A DNA stretch of 64,000 bases from Halopiger goleimassiliensis (GCF_000455345.1 NZ_HG315690.1:2890339-2954338), one strand, 5' to 3'; shown: positions 25,512 to 35,503, counted from the stretch's first letter. A program made the numbers and translations. The notes: generated from the sequence alone by a model not told the origin.

Positions 25512-27506
25512 ATGACGAACGATAACACCCACTCCGATCCGGAAGGACAGTCTACCGAGAACCGATCGACACCCACGTCACGTCGGTCGTTCATGAAAGC
25601 GACGGGCGTGAGCGCTGGCGTGCTCGCGTTCGGAACGTCGATGGCGGCAGCGCAGTCGGACCTGCCGACCGTATCGACCGAACTCGCCGACGACGTGATC
25701 GACGTCGGCGAGACGACGACCGCCACCATCGTGCTCGAGAACACGCCGGAAGACGAGATCGGCTCCGTCGTCGAGATCGACGTCGATACCGACGTCGCCA
25801 AACTCACCGACATCGAGGTCGGCGAGTACGTCCCGAACCAGCTCGAGGACAATTACCTCGAGGAGATCGAGGAAACCGGCGGGGCATCCGTCCGCGTCCA
25901 GTCGTGGGAACCGGGTGAACCGATCGCCGACGCCGACTACGAGATGATGACGGTCACCCTCGAAGGAGAGGCAGAGGGGGCCACCGAGATCGAACTCGTC
26001 GACTTCCTGCTGACGGACTCGGAGGGAGAGATCAACGAGGCCAACTACGAGGCACCGACGCTGACCGTCGGCGACGACGACACCGGCGGCGAGCCACCCG
26101 CGATGCCGACGGGCCTCGAGGTCGTCTCCGAGAACGAGACCTCGATCGAACTGGCGTGGAGCCCGGTCTCCGACGCCGTCGAGTACGCCGTCTCCGTCGA
26201 CGGCGAGCAGGAGAAGACGACGACGGCGACCGCCACGACGGTCCACGGCCTCGAGTCGGAGACCACCTACGAGATCGGCGTGAGTGCCGTCGACGAGGAC
26301 GGCAACGCCTCGGACCCGGCGACCGTCGAGGCCATGACCGTCCCCGGCTCCGAACCGGAAACGCCGACGGTCACCGTCGAACTCGCCGACGCGGCGATCG
26401 ATCCGAACGAGACGACGACCGTCGAACTCGGGCTGACCGAAGCGCCCAACGGGCTGGCCGGCTTCAACTTCAACACCTCCGTCGACACGGACGTCGCCAC
26501 GATCGTGGACGCCGAACTCGGCGAGACGTTCTCCGACGCCCTGTTCACCACTGTCGAGGTCTCCGACGAGACCGCGGTCATCGAAGCGGTGAAAGAGATC
26601 GAACCCGACTCCCCCGAGGCCACCGACCTCGACCTCGGGACCGTCGAAATCGAGGGCGTCGACGACGGCGAGACCGTCATCGACGTCACCGAACCCGAGG
26701 CCGAAACGCGCAGGACGGTCGACATCGACGGCACCCCCGTCGCACCCGACATCGAGTCGGCCACGCTAACCGTCGGCGATGGGGAACCCGAACCCCAACC
26801 GCCGAGCGTTCCCGAGGACCTCACGGTCGTCGAGGTCGACGAGACGTCCGTCGAAGTCGCCTGGAGTACGGACCCCAACGCCGTGGAGTACGTCGTCTAC
26901 CGCGACGGCCAGCACGAGACCACGACGACGGCGACCAGCGCGACGATCACCGGCCTCGAGCCGGACACCGCCTACGTGATCGGCGTCAGCGCCGTCGGCG
27001 AGACCGACGAGGAGACGGACACGGTGACGGTCGACGTGACGACCGACGAGGACGACGAAACCGATCCCGAACCCGATCCGGATCCGGAATACCCCGAGTG
27101 GGATCCCGACGAACTCTACCAGGAAGGCGACCGCGTCTCCTGGGACGGCGAGAACTGGGAAGCCAACTGGACGAACCAGGGCGAAGAACCCGAGTACGAC
27201 GAGTGGGGTGCCTGGGAGCCGGTCGACGGCGAGATTCCGCTCGAGCCGGGCGAAATCCACGCCGAGATCGATCCCTCGACGACGAGCGCCGAAGTCGGCG
27301 AACGGATCGAGTTCACCGCCGTCGACACCACGAGTCAGGGCAACTGGATCGAGAGCCTCGAGTGGGACTTTGACGACGGGACGACCGCCAGCGGCTGGTG
27401 GAACGCTCACAGTTACGACTCCAGCGGCGAGTACACCGTAACGCTCACCGCGGCAGACCAGCGCGGGCGGGAGACCACCCACGAGGTCACCATCTCGGTC
27501 TCGTAA
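25512..27506 (+). CDS. Scaffoldin-like protein: cohesin, Fn3, cohesin, Fn3, CBM5/12, PKD
   Basis: The 664-residue exported protein has no catalytic domain. In order it has a Tat signal (RR at 24-25, cleavage near AAAQS); cohesin-like domain 1 (about 53-187); Fn3 (196-278); cohesin-like domain 2 (285-422, with NGLAGFNFNTSVDTDVA typical of cohesin strands); Fn3 (432-511); an acidic Pro/Asp linker; a CBM5/12-like module (527-570: W530, Y536, W544, W549, W553); and a PKD domain (581-664). Cohesins bind dockerins, and six enzymes and one CBM-like protein beside it carry dockerins. It is therefore the likely assembly platform of an extracellular complex. There is no lipobox, PGF-CTERM or S-layer module, so it may be released. 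GH10 follows in the same probable transcript. Cohesin 1 is the less certain of the two. Confidence 0.85.
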   Translation: MTNDNTHSDPEGQSTENRSTPTSRRSFMKATGVSAGVLAFGTSMAAAQSDLPTVSTELADDVIDVGETTTATIVLENTPEDEIGSVVEIDVDTDVAKLTDIEVGEYVPNQLEDNYLEEIEETGGASVRVQSWEPGEPIADADYEMMTVTLEGEAEGATEIELVDFLLTDSEGEINEANYEAPTLTVGDDDTGGEPPAMPTGLEVVSENETSIELAWSPVSDAVEYAVSVDGEQEKTTTATATTVHGLESETTYEIGVSAVDEDGNASDPATVEAMTVPGSEPETPTVTVELADAAIDPNETTTVELGLTEAPNGLAGFNFNTSVDTDVATIVDAELGETFSDALFTTVEVSDETAVIEAVKEIEPDSPEATDLDLGTVEIEGVDDGETVIDVTEPEAETRRTVDIDGTPVAPDIESATLTVGDGEPEPQPPSVPEDLTVVEVDETSVEVAWSTDPNAVEYVVYRDGQHETTTTATSATITGLEPDTAYVIGVSAVGETDEETDTVTVDVTTDEDDETDPEPDPDPEYPEWDPDELYQEGDRVSWDGENWEANWTNQGEEPEYDEWGAWEPVDGEIPLEPGEIHAEIDPSTTSAEVGERIEFTAVDTTSQGNWIESLEWDFDDGTTASGWWNAHSYDSSGEYTVTLTAADQRGRETTHEVTISVS

Positions 27507-27751
27507 CGACGCGCTCGCGACGGACCGCCGACCGGTCCTCGCATCACGATCCAGCGATCGTCACCACACCACGCTCCGTCCCGGGTCGTCGGTCACGCTC
27601 CGACCGACCCTCGAGACCTGTCCACCGACTCACCTCACCGGGACGGCTCGCCCGTAGTCGTCACGGAGACGCAACCACCTCCCGAACCGGGGGTGTTCGA
27701 GAACGATTGTCCTGACGTTTCGGACGCCGATCACCACCCGCCCATACGACC

Positions 27752-29455
27752 ATGACAGACGATACCACGACACCCGATACGAACGACGCCGAATCGGCAG
27801 CACCGACGGACGAGGCGACCGACGACGGTCACGTACCCACGGTCGACCGCCGAACGTATCTGCAGGCCATCGCTGCCGCCGGCGCGCTGGGGACGCTCGG
27901 CGTCGAATCCGTCGCCACGGCCGGCGCGCAGACCGACGACTGGGAACGGGCGGCCGACGATCGCATCGCGACCCACCGGACCGGTGACCTCGAGGTCGTC
28001 GTTCGGGACCCGGCAGGACGAGCGATCCCGGATGCGACCGTCGAACTCGAGATGCAGGACCACGCGTACGGGTTCGGGACGGCCGTGAACGCGGAACTGC
28101 TCGTCGAGGGTGCTACCGACGACGAGTCGGTCGACGACGCCGATGTCGAGACGTATCGAGAACAGGTGGCGGACCTGTTCAACACGGCCGTGCTCGAGAA
28201 CTACCACAAGTGGCGGTTCTGGGAGGAAAACCGGGACGTCGCCGACGCCGCGACCGAGTGGCTCCTCGAGCAGGGACTCGACGTTCGCGGCCACACCTGC
28301 GTCTGGGGATCGTCGGACGCGTACGCGATTCCGCCGGACGTCCAGACGGCCATCGAGCAACGGGACGCAGAGACGATCCGCGAGCGAAGCCTCGAACACG
28401 TCGAGACGATCATCCGCCACTACGGCGACGACGTCGAGGAGTGGGACGTCGTCAACGAGGCGCTCCACGCCCACGATCTCCAGATCGGCGTCTACGACGA
28501 TGCGATCGACGAGGACCAACCCTGGACCGGCGAGGTCGTCCCCTGGCGGTCGGCGTTGCTGGCCGACTGGTGCGAACGCGCACGGGAGGTCGCGGACGAG
28601 GAAGGCGTCGACGTCGCGGTCAACGACTTCAACACCCTCGTCGGCCCCGAGGAGTACGCTCGAGACTGGTACACCGAGCAGATCGAGTTCCTCCGCGAGG
28701 AAGGGATCGACCTCGACGGGATCGGCTTCCAGTCACACGTCAGCGCCGACCAGCGGCTCTCGCCCGCGGAACTCGTCGCGGGACTGGACCAGTACGCTGA
28801 CTACGGGGCCGACCTCACCGTCACCGAGTTCGACATGTTCCAGGGCGACTGGGAGAGTCGCGAGCAGCAAGCGGCGTTCTTCCACGAGTTCCTGAAGACG
28901 TTCTTCAGCCATCCCGCGACGAGCGGCTTCCTCATGTGGGGGTTCTGGGACGGCGACCACTGGGCACCAGACTACGACGGCTCCGAGCCCGACGCGCCGC
29001 TGTACGAGGAAGACTGGACGCCCAAACCCGCCTACGACGTCTACGTCGATCTCGTGTTCGACGAGTGGTGGACCGAGACGTCGGGTGCGACCGACGCCGA
29101 CGGGCGTTTCGAGACGGCGGCGTTCCTCGGCACACACGACGTCACCGTCCACGTCGACGGCGCGTCGACGCGGAATCGAGTCGTCGTGGCCGACGCCGAC
29201 GAGACCACCGAGGTCGTCGTCACCGTCGACGGCCCCGGTACGATCGACATCGGCGAGTACCAGGCCCGGGACCCCGACGGCGACGGCCGCTACGACGATC
29301 TCACCGGCGACGGGCGGACCAACCACACGGACGTCGAGGCCTTCTACGAGCACCTCGACGCCGACGGGATCCAGGACAACCCCGAGGCCTTCGACTTCGA
29401 CGGCGACGGCCACGTCAGCTACGCCGACGTTCTCGAGTTGCTCGAGGAGTTGTAA
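27752..29455 (+). CDS. Secreted GH10 xylanase with C-terminal dockerin
   Basis: The 567-residue protein has a Tat-like leader (DRRTYLQAIAAAG, RR at 33-34). A short N-terminal beta domain (about 70-110) precedes a GH10 barrel to about residue 440. The acid/base Glu236 lies in WDVVNEAL and the nucleophile Glu359 in TVTEFD. NYHKWRFWE and RGHTCVWG are typical GH10 subsite motifs. A small beta domain (about 445-498, TDADGRFETAAFLGTHDV) and a dockerin (507-567) follow. GH10 enzymes cleave internal beta-1,4-xylan bonds. The 245-base gap before it is GC-rich with no AT island, so it is probably co-transcribed with the scaffoldin. Confidence 0.93.
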   Translation: MTDDTTTPDTNDAESAAPTDEATDDGHVPTVDRRTYLQAIAAAGALGTLGVESVATAGAQTDDWERAADDRIATHRTGDLEVVVRDPAGRAIPDATVELEMQDHAYGFGTAVNAELLVEGATDDESVDDADVETYREQVADLFNTAVLENYHKWRFWEENRDVADAATEWLLEQGLDVRGHTCVWGSSDAYAIPPDVQTAIEQRDAETIRERSLEHVETIIRHYGDDVEEWDVVNEALHAHDLQIGVYDDAIDEDQPWTGEVVPWRSALLADWCERAREVADEEGVDVAVNDFNTLVGPEEYARDWYTEQIEFLREEGIDLDGIGFQSHVSADQRLSPAELVAGLDQYADYGADLTVTEFDMFQGDWESREQQAAFFHEFLKTFFSHPATSGFLMWGFWDGDHWAPDYDGSEPDAPLYEEDWTPKPAYDVYVDLVFDEWWTETSGATDADGRFETAAFLGTHDVTVHVDGASTRNRVVVADADETTEVVVTVDGPGTIDIGEYQARDPDGDGRYDDLTGDGRTNHTDVEAFYEHLDADGIQDNPEAFDFDGDGHVSYADVLELLEEL

Positions 29456-29500
29456 CGACGGCCCACGCGGGTCCCTCGATTGGATCGACCACGCCGCCCG

Positions 29501-29580
29501 TGATTTATTTCTTGTATACTAAAAATAAAATCAAATATTTAATAAATAGATTTAATACTCGAAACTTAGTAAGAATAACT
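29501..29580 (+). promoter_or_regulatory. AT-rich promoter island before the second GH5 gene
   Basis: The stretch GATTTATTTCTTGTATACTA and the following AAAATAAAATCAAATATTT are the most AT-rich DNA of the window. They hold several TATA-like sites and possible T-rich termination signals for the GH10 transcript. The ATG of the next gene lies about 70 bases beyond. Confidence 0.45.
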
Positions 29581-29646
29581 ACTGCTCCGGCACCATCGCG
29601 GACCGCCGGAGCGAGACGGAGACCAACACTAATTGACGGGGCGACA

Positions 29647-31683
29647 ATGCACGACAACGACACACCACGGCAATCGACCGAATCGACAGCGACGAACGAG
29701 AACACGCGCCGCCGCGTACTGAACGAGGTCGACGACTCGGCCTCACCCATCGAACTCAGTCGTCGCGGGATGATGCGAACGGCCGCCGGGGCCGGCCTCG
29801 CCAGCCTCGCGCTCGGGGCCGGACTCAGCGGTACGGCCGCGGCCGACGGCATCGAGAACTTCCAGAACCTGACGGTCAGCAGCGACAACCGGATCGTCAA
29901 CGAGGACGGTGAGACGTTCAAGATGCGGGGGATCAACATCCCCGATCCGAAGCGGGTCCACCGGACGCGGTACCTGCGCGGCAAGACGCCCACCCAGATC
30001 GTCGACATGCTGACCGACGAGGACGCCGGCTGGTATCCGCGCGTCATCCGCGTCCCGGCACAGCCACAGGACATCGGCGAGCATCCGATGGGCCACACCG
30101 GGCCGACCTACGAGTTCGGCGAACTCGAGTCCCCACAGGCCGTCGACGACGACCGGCGGAAGATGCGCCCGCCACAGCCCGTCGCGTTCACCGAGGAACA
30201 ACTCGAGGACTACCTCGAGACCTACTACGATCCGGTCGTCGAGCGCTGTAAGGAACAGGGCGTCTACTGCATCGTCGATTACCACCGCCACTGGCACGAA
30301 CAGCCGCCGGGTATCGAGGAGCCGTCCTACGCCGAGAACCACCTGCCCTACGACAGCGAGTACACGAACTACTGGGCGTACAACAGCCACGAGATGTTCG
30401 GCCCGGAGGAGCCGGGGTCGTGGGGATACGTCGACCAGGTGTTCATCAACAACACGCCCGGGGACGGTTACGTCGAGGGGCTCAACAGCGAGAGCGACCT
30501 CCCCGGAACGCCGTACGCCTACGAGAACTGGACGGTCAACCAGGAACTGCTGGATGAGGTGCTCCTGTTCTGGGACGTCGTGGCGGAGCGGTACGCCGAC
30601 GAGCCTCACGTGCTCTTCGAGCCGTACAACGAGCCGACCGCGCCGGGCATCTGGGGTCCCGTCGAGGGCTGTTCGGCGTTCAAGCAAAAGCCCCTCTGGG
30701 ACACGTTCGTCGACGAGTTCATGGGGCCGATCATCGAGAAGATCCGCGAGTACCAGTCCGATCGCGTGCTGCTGGTCGGCGTCCCCGGCTGGTGTCAGTC
30801 GGTCCAGGCACTCCACTGGCGGGACTTCAACGACGCGGGCTACGACGACATCGCCGTCACGTGGCACAACTACGCGGGCCACGACGTCAGCCAGATGAAC
30901 AACTGGTTCAACGATACGAGCTACCAGTCACCGGAAGCCGTCGAAGCCGAAACCGGGGAAGCCCTCGAGGAGCCGTACCTGCCGGTCGACGATCACCCCG
31001 ACCACATGACGGACTGCTACGGCTGGGAGGCCTACGAGGCGGCGGGACTCCAGAACGCGATGGACCACCACCCGATCGCCGTCACGGAGTTCGGCTGGAT
31101 CAACGATCCCGACGTCTCCCACTGGCTGCGCGGAACGACCACCGGGCAGGGGACCCTGCCCGAGTACGGGGTGCCGTTCCTCGACCAGATCGAGCAGGAC
31201 GACCGGATCAGCTGGGTCGCCTGGTGTGCCGACGTCCGCTGGCTACCGAAGATGTTCGAGTATCCGGCCGCGCCGGAGGAAGGCGACCTCGACCTCGTCA
31301 ACGACAACTTCTACGACACGCCGATGGAGGACATCCCCGCACCTTGCGAAGACCTGCCCTGCGAGTGGGACCTCATCGGCGGCGAGAACAGCGGCGTCTA
31401 CCTCAAACAGCAACTCGAGGCCCACAAGGACGACGACGTGCCGTTCGAGACCGGCCCGATCGACGACACGATCGAGGTCGGCGAGTACGAACCCGAGGAC
31501 CCGACCGGGGACGGCCTCTACGACGACGTCACCGGCGACGGGCAGACCAACCACGAGGACGTCCAGGCCTTCTACGAGCACATCGACGACGAGGGCGTCC
31601 AGGAGAACCCCGACGCCTTCGACTTCGATCAGGACGGGAGCGTCAGCTTCGCCGACGTCCTCGAGTTGCTCAATCGACTCTGA
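29647..31683 (+). CDS. Secreted GH5 glycoside hydrolase with C-terminal dockerin
   Basis: The 678-residue protein has a long pre-sequence, then a Tat signal (LSRRGMMRTAAGAG, RR at 39-40). The catalytic domain (about 75-595) is homologous to that of the GH5 at 23416: FKMRGINIPDP, IVDYHRHWHE (209-218), acid/base Glu329 in YNEP and nucleophile Glu481 in TEFGW. Insertions around 220-295 and 420-465 make it longer than the first paralogue and may shape the substrate cleft. The dockerin occupies 618-678. Substrate is probably a beta-1,4-glucan, inferred from cluster context. ATG 29647 is chosen because it directly precedes the Tat leader. Confidence 0.9.
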   Translation: MHDNDTPRQSTESTATNENTRRRVLNEVDDSASPIELSRRGMMRTAAGAGLASLALGAGLSGTAAADGIENFQNLTVSSDNRIVNEDGETFKMRGINIPDPKRVHRTRYLRGKTPTQIVDMLTDEDAGWYPRVIRVPAQPQDIGEHPMGHTGPTYEFGELESPQAVDDDRRKMRPPQPVAFTEEQLEDYLETYYDPVVERCKEQGVYCIVDYHRHWHEQPPGIEEPSYAENHLPYDSEYTNYWAYNSHEMFGPEEPGSWGYVDQVFINNTPGDGYVEGLNSESDLPGTPYAYENWTVNQELLDEVLLFWDVVAERYADEPHVLFEPYNEPTAPGIWGPVEGCSAFKQKPLWDTFVDEFMGPIIEKIREYQSDRVLLVGVPGWCQSVQALHWRDFNDAGYDDIAVTWHNYAGHDVSQMNNWFNDTSYQSPEAVEAETGEALEEPYLPVDDHPDHMTDCYGWEAYEAAGLQNAMDHHPIAVTEFGWINDPDVSHWLRGTTTGQGTLPEYGVPFLDQIEQDDRISWVAWCADVRWLPKMFEYPAAPEEGDLDLVNDNFYDTPMEDIPAPCEDLPCEWDLIGGENSGVYLKQQLEAHKDDDVPFETGPIDDTIEVGEYEPEDPTGDGLYDDVTGDGQTNHEDVQAFYEHIDDEGVQENPDAFDFDQDGSVSFADVLELLNRL

Positions 31684-31741
31684 TACTCTCGGCTGACCAC
31701 CGGCACGGACGCACACCCCGGACCAGTCCCAATTCCCCACT

Positions 31742-31786
31742 CCTATTCTAGAAAATTTACTATATTCTAGGTAAAATTTATTGCTT
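31742..31786 (+). promoter_or_regulatory. Tandem CTAG elements before the GH9 gene
   Basis: Two direct copies, TTCTAGAAAATTTA (31746-31759) and TTCTAGGTAAAATTTA (31765-31780), stand 19 bases apart. This is the clearest instance of the element shared by the cluster promoters. CTAG is generally under-represented in haloarchaeal DNA, so its clustering is notable. Confidence 0.5.
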
Positions 31787-31836
31787 CTGGAGGACATTCC
31801 CCGGTGAGATCGCAGGCTGCGGTCTCCGGAGCCACC

Positions 31837-33897
31837 ATGCCAGGATCAACGAACGGTTCGAACGGAGAATCGACGACAGCGGATCGAAACCGAGGGCGGA
31901 ACGCCGGTCGCGAGCGGTCGAGGCGGCGCTTCCTGCAGTCGACGGCGGTCGCGGGTGCGGCCGTCGCCGGGTTCGGAACGCTCTCCGGGACGGCGGCGGC
32001 GGAGTTCGTCGTCGACGACCGACCGGTTCGCGTCGATCAGGTCGGATATCTCCCCGATGCGGCCAAGATGGCCGTCGTCCTCGAGGACACCGAGACGTTC
32101 GAGGTGAAAGACGCCACTACGGGCGAGGTCGTCTACGAGGGCTCGGTATCGGCACCGATGGACGACCCGGCGTCGGGCCAGACGGTTCGCCACGCGACGT
32201 TTTCCGACGTGACGACGCCCGGCGAGTACGTCGTCGCCGTCGACGGCGGCACGTCGTATCCGTTCCGGATCGCCGAGGACGTCTACGACGAAGCGCTGGC
32301 GACGATGGGGCGGTTGTTCACCCTCAAACGGGCGGGAACCCGGATCGAAGATCCGATCACCGGCGTCGAGATCGGCCCGGGGCACACGCAGGACGCGAAC
32401 GCGGCGATGGCTGCACCCGACGACGCGTTCTACGACGAGGGCGAACCCCTCGACGTCTCCGGCGGCTGGTACGACGCCGGCGATTACGGCAAGTACGTGA
32501 CCCCAACCGCGATTTCGGTCGGCTGTCTGTTGTTCGCCTACGAGCGCAACCCCGAGGCGTTCTCGGTGGGACAGTTCGACGTGCCGGACAGCGTCGATGA
32601 CCCCCACGTCGGCACCATGCCGGACGTCCTCGTGGAGTGTCGAACCGCACTCGAGTGGCTCGAGGCGATGCAACGACCCGACGGCGGACTCTACTACACC
32701 GTCGCCGGACTCGAGTTCCCCGAGATGGAGACGAGACCCGCGGAGGACGGGATGGACCGGTACGTCTTCGGCCTCTCCTCGGCCGGCACCGCGATGGCCG
32801 CGGCGGCGTTCGCCCGGGCGGCACGGCTCTATGCGGACCACCAGCCGGCGTTCGCCGACCGGATGCTCGCGAACGCCGAAGACGCGTTCGACTTCCTCGA
32901 GGCCAACCCCGACGTCGTCTGGCGCGAAGATCCGGGACAAAACGAGGGGTCGGGAGCGTATACCAGATCCGAGGACGAAGAGGACCGGTTCTGGGCCGCG
33001 GCGGAGTTGCTCAAGACGACCGGCGAGGACCAGTACGCCGAGTACATCGAGTCGGAACTGTCGCACCTGTTTTCCGAAGGGCCGGTAACGTACGACTGGA
33101 CCTCCGGGTTCACGATCGGACTGTGGGCCTACCGCACCGCCGACGCGAGTGATCCGAGCCGGACCGCCCAGATCGAAGACGAAATCGTCGGCTGGGCCTA
33201 CTACATCCTCGAGGAGTCGATCCAGGGCGACGGCTACAACAACGCGTTGGACAGCTACTACTGGGGCTGTCTCAAAAACGGCGTCGGGCGAGGCCACGTG
33301 CTGTTGCTCGCCAACGAGATCCAGCCCAACGACGCGTTCGTCGAGGCCGCGATGGACCAGTTGCACCACCTCTTCGGCCGGAGCGCGACGGGCTTCAGCT
33401 ACGTCACCGGGATCGGAACCCTGACGCCGGAGAACCCCCACGATCGGATCGTCGAGAGCACCGGAACCGTGCTTCCCGGCATGGTCGTCGGCGGGCCCAA
33501 CGAGAGCGCCCCCCAGGAAGGTGACGACTCCGGCGACTACATCGACCCGGACACCCCGCCGGCGCTGTCGTACGTCGACGTCACGGGCTCGTACGCGACG
33601 AACGAGTGGGCGATCAACTACTCCGCACCGGTGGTGTTGCTGGTCTCGGAGTTCGTCGACCTCGAGGACGGCGACGATGGGCCGATTCAGGTCGGCGACT
33701 ACGAGGCACAGGACCCCGACGGCGACGGCCTGTACGACGACGTCACCGGCGACGGACGGACCAACCACGAGGACGTCCAGGCCTTCTACGAGCACATCGA
33801 CGCCGAGGGCGTCCAGAACAACCCCACCGCTTTCGACTTCGACGAAGACGGCCGCGTCGGCTTCGCCGACGTCCTCGAACTGCTCGAGGAACTGTAA
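31837..33897 (+). CDS. Secreted GH9 endoglucanase with Ig-like domain and dockerin
   Basis: The 686-residue protein has a Tat signal (RSRRRFLQSTAVAG), an N-terminal Ig-like cellulase domain (about 58-145, VRVDQVGYLPDAAKMAVV) and a GH9 (alpha/alpha)6 barrel (about 148-606). Catalytic Asp213 and Asp216 lie in WYDAGDYGKY, the conserved His motif in PENPHDR (531-537) and the general acid Glu590 in YATNEWAINY. The dockerin is residues 626-686. GH9 enzymes are inverting beta-1,4-glucanases and are major cellulosome components in clostridia. An in-frame GTG at 31804 has GGAGG 10 bases upstream and could be the true start, adding 11 residues. Confidence 0.93.
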   Translation: MPGSTNGSNGESTTADRNRGRNAGRERSRRRFLQSTAVAGAAVAGFGTLSGTAAAEFVVDDRPVRVDQVGYLPDAAKMAVVLEDTETFEVKDATTGEVVYEGSVSAPMDDPASGQTVRHATFSDVTTPGEYVVAVDGGTSYPFRIAEDVYDEALATMGRLFTLKRAGTRIEDPITGVEIGPGHTQDANAAMAAPDDAFYDEGEPLDVSGGWYDAGDYGKYVTPTAISVGCLLFAYERNPEAFSVGQFDVPDSVDDPHVGTMPDVLVECRTALEWLEAMQRPDGGLYYTVAGLEFPEMETRPAEDGMDRYVFGLSSAGTAMAAAAFARAARLYADHQPAFADRMLANAEDAFDFLEANPDVVWREDPGQNEGSGAYTRSEDEEDRFWAAAELLKTTGEDQYAEYIESELSHLFSEGPVTYDWTSGFTIGLWAYRTADASDPSRTAQIEDEIVGWAYYILEESIQGDGYNNALDSYYWGCLKNGVGRGHVLLLANEIQPNDAFVEAAMDQLHHLFGRSATGFSYVTGIGTLTPENPHDRIVESTGTVLPGMVVGGPNESAPQEGDDSGDYIDPDTPPALSYVDVTGSYATNEWAINYSAPVVLLVSEFVDLEDGDDGPIQVGDYEAQDPDGDGLYDDVTGDGRTNHEDVQAFYEHIDAEGVQNNPTAFDFDEDGRVGFADVLELLEEL

Positions 33898-33907
33898 GCC
33901 CCACAGA

Positions 33908-33939
33908 CACCGTTATTACAATTAAAAATATTTGAAAAT
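33908..33939 (+). promoter_or_regulatory. AT-rich leaderless promoter before the third GH5 gene
   Basis: The bases directly before ATG 33940 are TTACAATTAAAAATATTTGA and neighbours, almost free of G and C. A TATA box at about -25 to -20 would give a leaderless or near-leaderless mRNA, common in haloarchaea. Only 42 bases separate this gene from the GH9 stop. Confidence 0.5.
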
Positions 33940-35433
33940 ATGGTAGAACGACGTGATTCGACGCCGTCACGGCGACCCGGACGGCCCGAAACGGTACAGT
34001 CGACGCGACGGACGTTCGTGAAAGCGACCGGCGTCGGCGTCGCCGGCCTCGGATTCGGTCCCCTCACGGGGACGGCCGCCGCGGTCGACAATCCGACGCC
34101 GCGACTGCACACCGACGGCAAGTGGATCGTCACCGAGGACGGGCAACGAGTCAAACTCCGCGGGTTCGCGACGGCGTCGCTGGATTACATGCAGGAGTGG
34201 TACTTCCCCAAAACCCAGACGGAGGTCCTCGAGCAGGCGACCGACGGCGAGACGTGGCACCCGAACACGATCCGGCTACCGGTCGGGGAAGACGCGGTCC
34301 ACGAGCAGGGTATGGAGTACGTCGTCGACGAACTGCTGCGGCCCGCGGTCGACCTGCTGGGCGACCGCGGCGTGTACGCGCTGATCGACTTCCACCTCAT
34401 CCGGCCCTACATCGACACGCTGAATCAGGCCGAAGAGATGGTCGAAGACGGGTGGGCGAACAGTCTCGACGGGCTCGGGTTCAACCCGTGGGTCGACACC
34501 GACGACCTGCTCGAGGAGTTCTGGTCGACGGTCGCACCTGCCTTCGCCGACGACGATCACGTCCTCTTCGAGTTGTTCAACGAACCGACCCTGCCGGTCA
34601 CGTGGTCGGAGTACGGCGAGTACGGGGACGACGTCGAGACCGAGGAAGACGAGTGGCTGTACTGGCGCGACGCCGCCCAGCCGTGGGTCGACCTGATTCG
34701 CGAGGAGGCCCCGGAGACGCCGGTCGTCATCGGCTCGCCGGACTGGACCTCCCGGACCAGGTTCGCCGCCGAGTATCCGTTCGAGGGCGAGAACCTCGTC
34801 TACGCCTCCCACATCTACCCGCCGGACGGGCTGCCCCACGACACGCGGGAGGTCGCCGACGGTACCGGCGGTACCTACGAGGCCGGCCCCTTCGATCCGG
34901 AGTACGGCGCACCCGCCGAGGAGGTGCCGGTCATCTGTACCGAGTTCGGGTGGGATCCCGACCTCGAGGAGGACGACGAGGGTTACGGTCACACCTCGTC
35001 GTGGGGCGAGCCGGTCCGCGAGTGGCTGGAGTCGTACGAGAACATGGGCTGGATCGCGTGGTGTTTCGACGACACCTGGGCACCGACGTTCTTCGAGTCA
35101 CCGACCGACGGAGCCGACGAACCGTGGGAACTGAAAGACGATTCCGAGCAGATGGGCTGGTTCGTCCGGGACTGGCTCGAGGAGACGCGCGACGACACGT
35201 TCCGTGACCCGAACGAGCCGATCCCGGTCGGCGACTACGAGGCCCACGATCCCGACGGCGACGGCCTGTACGACGACGTCACCGGCGACGGACGGACCAA
35301 CCACGAGGACGTCGAAGCATTCTACGAGCACCTCGACGCCGACGGGGTCCAGAAAAATCCCGACGCCTTCGACTTCGACGAGGACGATAACGTCAGCTAC
35401 GCCGACGTCCTCGAGTTGCTCGAGCGACTCTGA
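33940..35433 (+). CDS. Secreted GH5 glycoside hydrolase with C-terminal dockerin
   Basis: The 497-residue protein has a Tat signal (STRRTFVKATG, RR at 23-24) and a compact GH5 barrel (about 52-425). KLRGFATASLDYM starts the domain, LIDFHLIRPY lies at 148-157, the acid/base Glu215 is in FNEP and the nucleophile Glu335 in TEFGWD. The final barrel strand carries IAWCFDDTWAP. The dockerin is 437-497. It differs clearly from the two larger GH5 paralogues and likely belongs to another GH5 subfamily; specificity cannot be assigned. Its second calcium loop reads EDDN where others have EDGH. Confidence 0.9.
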   Translation: MVERRDSTPSRRPGRPETVQSTRRTFVKATGVGVAGLGFGPLTGTAAAVDNPTPRLHTDGKWIVTEDGQRVKLRGFATASLDYMQEWYFPKTQTEVLEQATDGETWHPNTIRLPVGEDAVHEQGMEYVVDELLRPAVDLLGDRGVYALIDFHLIRPYIDTLNQAEEMVEDGWANSLDGLGFNPWVDTDDLLEEFWSTVAPAFADDDHVLFELFNEPTLPVTWSEYGEYGDDVETEEDEWLYWRDAAQPWVDLIREEAPETPVVIGSPDWTSRTRFAAEYPFEGENLVYASHIYPPDGLPHDTREVADGTGGTYEAGPFDPEYGAPAEEVPVICTEFGWDPDLEEDDEGYGHTSSWGEPVREWLESYENMGWIAWCFDDTWAPTFFESPTDGADEPWELKDDSEQMGWFVRDWLEETRDDTFRDPNEPIPVGDYEAHDPDGDGLYDDVTGDGRTNHEDVEAFYEHLDADGVQKNPDAFDFDEDDNVSYADVLELLERL

Positions 35434-35459
35434 CGGGACCGGGGTCACTACCTCCCCGA

Positions 35460-35503
35460 CAGTTATTTTTATACTACTTCGAGTTAATTATACTGGTGAA
35501 GAT
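35460..35503 (+). promoter_or_regulatory. AT-rich promoter before the CBM-dockerin gene
   Basis: TTATTTTTATAC (35462-35473) is a candidate TATA element or T-rich terminator of the preceding gene. It is followed by GAGTTAATTATAC and a Shine-Dalgarno-like GGTGA about five bases before ATG 35504. Confidence 0.45.

Noticed and set aside
31846-33795. 649-residue minus-strand frame opposite GH9
   Set aside because: GH9 catalytic motifs, the Tat leader and the dockerin are all on the plus strand. The antisense frame shows no domain.
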